Assembly (NCBI GenBank): GCA_946575275.1
Contig: CAMNZV010000044.1
Location: forward strand, 1-9,231
DNA from: an uncultured Clostridium sp.
GTDB lineage: Bacteria > Bacillota > Clostridia > Clostridiales > Clostridiaceae
Length of the DNA stretch: 9,231 nt
Reading direction: 5' to 3'
Shown here: one piece after another, positions 5,315-9,231 of the stretch
How the letters are laid out: the number at the start of each line of letters is the position of its first letter
Numbering within the stretch: the first letter of the stretch is position 1
Notes under the pieces: model-generated
Seen by the model: the letters and a program-made list of their open reading frames with translations, nothing else
Database searches by the model: none
What the model was told of the DNA's origin: nothing
Position numbers and translations under genes: made by a program

Positions 5315-7316
5315 AGACTACTTCAAATATTATTTCATCATAATCCTCATAATTAACATTTTTATAATAACTTTTGCTCATTACCATAATTCTATATTCA
5401 CCTTTTAAAAATGGTATAAATGTATAATAATTTTTCCTACTATATTCTTGTACCTTTATCCAATTTCCAAGCTCCATTATATAAAACTGATAGCAAACAT
5501 TTTTTCCACCTTCACTAGATACAGAGAATGTTACCTCTGTATTTGCCTTAACACTTTGCTTATCTAAAACTATTTTTGTATTAAATACTTTTAAAGAATC
5601 TACTACATATACACTTATATCTTTTTTGCTGTCAAATTCCTCTTGACATTTTATGTTCTTTGCAAAAATCTCAAAAGTATACTTACCAGTACATTTAGGC
5701 ATTATGTTAAATTTCTTATTTCTAACAAAACCTGTATCTTCTACTAAATACCCATTAATCTTTGTTACAAATCTAACTAGTGTTTCTTCTGTATTTTCTA
5801 TTATAGCCTCTAATTTTATTAAATCTTCCACCATATAATTTTCTTTATCATTTATTAAAACACAATCAATACTAGCTGGAAGATAATCATAAACCTTTAA
5901 AGCTACAAACATATTACTGTCATATTCTTTATCAGAATATTTATCCTTAATTTTAACTTCTATATTGTAGTCACCTTTTTCCTCTGGAATAAAGTCTACC
6001 CAATTTGAAAGACCATAATCTAGCCTTTCCATTTCAATTCCATCCTTATAAACTACAAAGGCATAACTTATACAAACTCCACCATTAGCTACTACTTTTA
6101 AATTTACAGGAGTATTTGCAATTATATTTTTATTTGGATTTATTATTACATCCTTTATTCTAATTGGTTTTGTTCCTTTTTTTTCAATGATATAGTCCAT
6201 TTCCTTTTTAGATTCATATTCTAGATTGGAGGAAATATCTTTACAAAATACTATAATTTTATATTCCCCTTCAACAGTTGGAACCCATGAATAAGTATCA
6301 TTTCTATTATATCCTGAATCTTCACTTATTGCTCCCTCTACCATAAATCTATATAATAATTCTCGTCCACCTTCAGCTAGAACTTTAATATTAATTTCAT
6401 TTCCATTTAATTGTGGTGATTTAATATCTGTCCATATTTTATTTATTGTCACCTTTTTATAAGGTTCAATACTATAGTTTATTACTGCCCTATCATCATA
6501 TTCATTATTTGACAATAAATCCTTTGCTAAACATAAAATTTTATAATTCCCTGCATGTTTCTCTTTGAAATATAGCACTTTCTTTGAGGAAAAATCTTGG
6601 ATACAAACAATTTTACCATCCGTATTAATTTTTAAAAACTTGTATAATATAGCTCTTCTATCTGCTAAATTTGTATCAACTCTAAATATCAATTCATTAT
6701 TTACTATTAATTCTTTAGTTAGACAAGTGAAATCAATTATCTCAACTTTATTAATTGGAGAAACATTAAAAATTACAGTAGTAAATTCATCACAATTTTC
6801 AATAGAATTTACCCTTTTACATTCTATTAAAATTTCATGGGTACCTTCTTCAGTTGCCACATAGGATATTATATTATCCACCCCATAATCTCTAATAGGT
6901 TGCCAACCATGATTTGCCTTAATCCAAAATCTATATAATATATCATTAAAGTTTGAATTAACACTAACTTCAATTTTCTCTCCCACAACAATTTTAGTTT
7001 TATTTATTTTTACATCTTCTATAATCTTTAATTCCTTAAGTCCTTTAATTAGAACCTCTTCCTTTTGCATAAAATCAAAGGGTCTATTAGAATCCTTTAA
7101 TTTCCCCTGTACCATTATTGTATACTTTCCCTCATCTTCAGGAATCCATGGACAAAATCTATCCTCTGAAAAGTCCCGAAGCTTATTCCATACACCATCT
7201 CTTCCAATAAGGAACTTGTAATCTATATCCTTATCATTTGACAAAACTCTTATCTTTTGTTCCTCATTTATTATTTTCTGTCCCTCTATATCAAATAAAA
7301 CTTGTAAATCATTCAA
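5313..7316 (-). CDS. Seven-repeat beta-domain protein (triple-tyrosine/Ig-like modules), likely cell-wall associated
   Basis: Function unknown. Numbered from the GTG at 7325, the protein is a tandem array of seven diverged modules of about 96 residues. Each ends in a conserved strand with Gly-x-Tyr/His followed by a hydrophobic run and usually Lys (GKY 66, GTH 161, GNY 259, GEY 353, GDY 451, GKY 547, GEY 642). Five to eleven residues before this lies an aromatic/Pro strand (PWIP, SWVP, DFIP, TFIP). The pattern resembles Y_Y_Y (triple tyrosine) or Ig-like modules used in binding. No signal peptide, transmembrane segment, LPXTG or catalytic motif is seen. The TTG at 7316 is preferred (667 residues): AGAGGTGA ends five bases before it and includes the longer frame's GTG. 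Coupling to the transglycosylase gene suggests a wall-binding or targeting partner; this is inference from context. Confidence 0.85.
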   Translation of the reverse strand: MNDLQVLFDIEGQKIINEEQKIRVLSNDKDIDYKFLIGRDGVWNKLRDFSEDRFCPWIPEDEGKYTIMVQGKLKDSNRPFDFMQKEEVLIKGLKELKIIEDVKINKTKIVVGEKIEVSVNSNFNDILYRFWIKANHGWQPIRDYGVDNIISYVATEEGTHEILIECKRVNSIENCDEFTTVIFNVSPINKVEIIDFTCLTKELIVNNELIFRVDTNLADRRAILYKFLKINTDGKIVCIQDFSSKKVLYFKEKHAGNYKILCLAKDLLSNNEYDDRAVINYSIEPYKKVTINKIWTDIKSPQLNGNEINIKVLAEGGRELLYRFMVEGAISEDSGYNRNDTYSWVPTVEGEYKIIVFCKDISSNLEYESKKEMDYIIEKKGTKPIRIKDVIINPNKNIIANTPVNLKVVANGGVCISYAFVVYKDGIEMERLDYGLSNWVDFIPEEKGDYNIEVKIKDKYSDKEYDSNMFVALKVYDYLPASIDCVLINDKENYMVEDLIKLEAIIENTEETLVRFVTKINGYLVEDTGFVRNKKFNIMPKCTGKYTFEIFAKNIKCQEEFDSKKDISVYVVDSLKVFNTKIVLDKQSVKANTEVTFSVSSEGGKNVCYQFYIMELGNWIKVQEYSRKNYYTFIPFLKGEYRIMVMSKSYYKNVNYEDYDEIIFEVV

Positions 7317-7321
7317 AATAC

Positions 7322-7329
7322 TCACCTCT
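7322..7329 (-). promoter_or_regulatory. Ribosome binding site of the repeat-protein gene (decides start)
   Basis: AGAGGTGA on the minus strand, five bases before TTG 7316. The upstream in-frame GTG (7323-7325) is part of this motif and has no good site of its own, so initiation at the TTG is more likely. Confidence 0.6.
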
Positions 7330-7347
7330 TTTTATATTTCAAATAAT

Positions 7348-7376
7348 ATTTTAACATGTTTTACTTTATTTTCCAA
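7348..7376 (-). promoter_or_regulatory. Candidate promoter of the repeat protein-transglycosylase pair
   Basis: On the minus strand TTGGAA (7371-7376) is 17 nt from TAAAAT (7348-7353): 4/6 and 5/6 to the sigma-A consensus. The spacer contains the 8-base palindrome AACATGTT (7353-7360). No terminator hairpin separates it from the upstream gene, so read-through from pgi is also possible. Confidence 0.5.
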
Positions 7377-7384
7377 TTAAATTT

Positions 7385-7813
7385 TTAATTAATTATTGAT
7401 AATAAACTTTTAATTAATTTTTCATCCTGTTTTGATGTTCTTTTTTTATTACCTGAAGTTCTGCCTCCAGCTCTTCTTATTTGTTGTGCCATATGTCTAT
7501 CTTCTAATAACATATCAATGTTTTCATTAGTATAAATTAATCCACTTGGATTTATGACATAAGCTTTTTTTCCTAAACACATTGCTGCAACTCCATAATC
7601 TTGAGTTATTACAATATCCTTTTCTCTTGTTTCATTAACAACGTACATATCTACAACTTGAAAGCCACTATCTACAATTTTAACATTAGAATAATCACTT
7701 TTTATTAAATGATTAACATCACAAAATATAACCACATCTATTTTATATTTTTTTGCCGTATTTTCAATAATGGGAATGCTTGGACAAGCATCCCCATCAA
7801 TTATTATTTTCAA
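7385..7813 (-). CDS. YaiI/YqxD family protein (UPF0178, DUF188; PIN-like)
   Basis: Conserved bacterial protein of unproven function; the family is considered PIN-like because of its conserved acidic residues, which suggests a nuclease-type fold. From the TTG at 7813 it has 142 residues and begins MKIIIDGDACP. Counting from that start, I see DGDACP (6-11), DSGFQVVD (48-55), DIVITQDYGVA (66-76), NPSG (88-91), YTNENI (94-99) and the basic RHMAQQIRRAGGRTSG (106-121), then KKRT. The frame also opens at TTG 7834, inside the pgi C-terminus. I prefer 7813 because it gives the family N-terminus and lies four bases past the pgi stop; the ribosome site is weak (AAAGAGA about 11 nt upstream), so coupled translation from pgi is likely. 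No terminator is visible after it. Family assignment is secure; the start is moderately sure. Confidence 0.92.
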   Translation of the reverse strand: MKIIIDGDACPSIPIIENTAKKYKIDVVIFCDVNHLIKSDYSNVKIVDSGFQVVDMYVVNETREKDIVITQDYGVAAMCLGKKAYVINPSGLIYTNENIDMLLEDRHMAQQIRRAGGRTSGNKKRTSKQDEKLIKSLLSIIN

Positions 7814-7817
7814 ATTA

Positions 7818-9164
7818 TTAAAGTCTCTTTTCAAGATCTGCTTTTAGATCTTCATATCCTGGCTTTCCAAGTAAAGCAAACATATTCTTTTTGTATGCTT
7901 CAACTCCTGGTTGGTCAAATGGATTTATTCCAAGTAAGTATCCACTTATTCCACATGCCTTCTCAAAGAAGTAAACTAACTGTCCAAAATAGTATGGTGA
8001 TATTTCTGGAACATTTAAAATAATATTTGGAACTCCACCGTCATTATGTGCAAGTATAGTTCCTTCAAAAGCTTTCTTGTTTACAAAGTCTAATTCTTGA
8101 CCTGCTAAGAAATTAAGACCATCTAAATCATCACTTGTTTTATCAATAACAACTTTCTTTTTAGGTGTTTCTATATTAATTACTGTTTCAAATAAATTTC
8201 TTCTTCCTTCTTGGATATATTGTCCCATTGAGTGAAGATCTGTTGAAAAACTAACTCCTGCAGGAAATAATCCCTTATTATCCTTACCTTCTGATTCCCC
8301 ATAAAGTTGTTTCCACCATTCATTAAAATATACTAATGATGGTTCATAGTTAACTAGGATTTCAATTTCTTTTCCTTTGTTATATAATGCATTTCTAGCT
8401 GCTGCATATTGGTAGCTTGCATTTTCTTTTAATGAAGGGTTAGAATATTCTTCTCTTGCATCACTAGCGCCTTGCATTATTTCGTCTATATTAATTCCAG
8501 CTGCTGCTATTGGTAATAGTCCAACTGCAGTTAATACTGAGAATCTTCCTCCAATATCATCAGGTACAACAAAAGTTTGGTATCCTTCTGAATCAGCTAA
8601 AGTTTTTAAAGCTCCCTTTGATTTGTCTGTTGTAGCATATATTCTATTTTTAGCTTCTTCTTTTCCATATTTCTTTTCTAAATATTCTTTAAAAACTCTA
8701 AAAGCAATTGCAGGTTCAGTTGTAGTTCCTGATTTAGATATAACATTTACTGATACATCTTTTCCATCTACTGCCTCTAATAAATCTGCTAAATATGTTG
8801 AACTTATGCTATTACCACAATAGAAAATCTTTGGTGCTGTTCTTTTTTTACATCCTAAAGAATTATGAAAACTATGTGATAGTAATTCTATAGCAGCTCT
8901 TGCTCCTAAATAAGAACCTCCAATACCAATTACAACTAAACCATCTGAATCTGATTTAATTTTTTCTGCTGCTTTTTTTATTTTTTCAAACTCTTCTTTA
9001 TCATAATTAACTGGAAGATCAATCCATCCTAAAAAATCACTTCCTGCTCCACTCTTATTATGTAGCTTATCATGAGCATTTTTCACTTGTTCTTCTAAAT
9101 ATCCAAGTTCATGTTCATTTAAAAAAGGTGCTGTTTTACTTAAATCTAAAGTTAATTTTTTCAC
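7818..9164 (-). CDS. pgi: Glucose-6-phosphate isomerase
   Basis: Interconverts glucose 6-phosphate and fructose 6-phosphate in glycolysis and gluconeogenesis, in the cytoplasm. From the GTG at 9164 it has 448 residues, the usual length of the short Firmicute form. SIS-type phosphosugar sites are [13 protein letters not shown] (78-90) and [11 protein letters not shown] (141-151). [18 protein letters not shown] (201-218) is the first PGI signature and carries Arg207. The catalytic Glu lies in YGESEGK (Glu290), the His in STDLHSMGQ (His311) and the Lys in [12 protein letters not shown] (Lys425). The open frame extends to TTG 9179, but GGAGGT (9172-9177) sits between and is seven bases from the GTG, which gives [11 protein letters not shown]. 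The gene is followed within four bases by the YaiI/YqxD gene. All catalytic residues I can place are present, so it should be active. Confidence 0.97.
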   Translation of the reverse strand: MKKLTLDLSKTAPFLNEHELGYLEEQVKNAHDKLHNKSGAGSDFLGWIDLPVNYDKEEFEKIKKAAEKIKSDSDGLVVIGIGGSYLGARAAIELLSHSFHNSLGCKKRTAPKIFYCGNSISSTYLADLLEAVDGKDVSVNVISKSGTTTEPAIAFRVFKEYLEKKYGKEEAKNRIYATTDKSKGALKTLADSEGYQTFVVPDDIGGRFSVLTAVGLLPIAAAGINIDEIMQGASDAREEYSNPSLKENASYQYAAARNALYNKGKEIEILVNYEPSLVYFNEWWKQLYGESEGKDNKGLFPAGVSFSTDLHSMGQYIQEGRRNLFETVINIETPKKKVVIDKTSDDLDGLNFLAGQELDFVNKKAFEGTILAHNDGGVPNIILNVPEISPYYFGQLVYFFEKACGISGYLLGINPFDQPGVEAYKKNMFALLGKPGYEDLKADLEKRL

Positions 9165-9171
9165 AATTCTT

Positions 9172-9177
9172 ACCTCC
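9172..9177 (-). promoter_or_regulatory. Ribosome binding site of pgi (decides start)
   Basis: GGAGGT on the minus strand, seven bases before GTG 9164. The TTG at 9177-9179 immediately precedes and overlaps this motif, so it is not the initiator. Confidence 0.85.
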
Positions 9178-9207
9178 AAATATTTAATCTCTTTCTTACC
9201 AGTTTTT

Positions 9208-9213
9208 ATTATA
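9208..9213 (-). promoter_or_regulatory. -10 element of the pgi promoter
   Basis: Perfect TATAAT on the minus strand, about 43 nt upstream of the GTG start. The matching -35 would fall at or beyond the right edge of the window (about 9231 onward), so only the -10 can be judged. Confidence 0.55.
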
Positions 9214-9231
9214 TCACATTTTTTAAAAATA

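Noticed and set aside
5653..5838. Plus-strand open frames inside the repeat-protein gene (also 6565-6864)
   Set aside because: Antisense to a continuous coding repeat array with regular spacing; products are shadows.
7381..7425. Two copies of a TTTTAATTAATT-type direct repeat
   Set aside because: They fall in the AT-rich codons of the YaiI C-terminus and just past its stop; low complexity, no stem with a T-tract, no sign of a mobile element.
7709..8023. Plus-strand open frame of 104 codons (also 8623-8823)
   Set aside because: Antisense to the YaiI and pgi genes, both secure families.

Overview
This is an AT-rich window, and every gene I can support lies on the minus strand. Strong AGGAGG-type ribosome sites, frequent TTG/GTG starts, the gene repertoire and the protein sequences point to a low-GC Firmicute, most likely Clostridium sensu stricto. 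This assignment is inference from sequence style, not a search.

In transcription order (high to low coordinates) there are four blocks. (1) pgi (glucose-6-phosphate isomerase), with a small YaiI/YqxD-family gene four bases behind it. (2) A pair of genes whose products show no signal peptide: a 667-residue protein made of seven ~96-residue beta-type repeats (resembling triple-tyrosine/Ig-like modules), and a lytic transglycosylase whose ribosome site overlaps the first gene's stop codon. This block ends at a strong hairpin terminator at 4505-4544. (3) A four-gene operon from a TATAAT promoter at about 4472-4501: rsuA-type rRNA pseudouridine synthase, gltX, a CxxC thioredoxin-fold ArsC/YusI-like protein, and yaaA. 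The genes are tightly packed (15-nt and 11-nt gaps, then an overlap), and a terminator at 877-923 closes the operon. (4) The 5' part of pcrA, which runs off the left edge.

The most notable feature is at that left edge. PcrA is a normal SF1A helicase through motif II and up to the glutamine of motif III (GDDDQ, residue 252). The expected S-I-Y does not follow. Instead the frame continues into CLASGTIIETEKGKKPI, which has the form of an intein N-terminal splice block (block A: Cys1, then G-T-x-I and K-x-P-I). The helicase gene therefore appears to be interrupted by an intein in an ATP-sensing motif. Only the first 17 intein residues are in the window.

Several starts were moved inward from the longest open frame. 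In pgi, the ArsC-like gene and the repeat-protein gene, the upstream GTG/TTG lies inside or before the Shine-Dalgarno sequence and the real initiator is further in. No stretch without a gene exceeds about 125 bases. No tRNA, rRNA, CRISPR array, insertion sequence or riboswitch was recognised.
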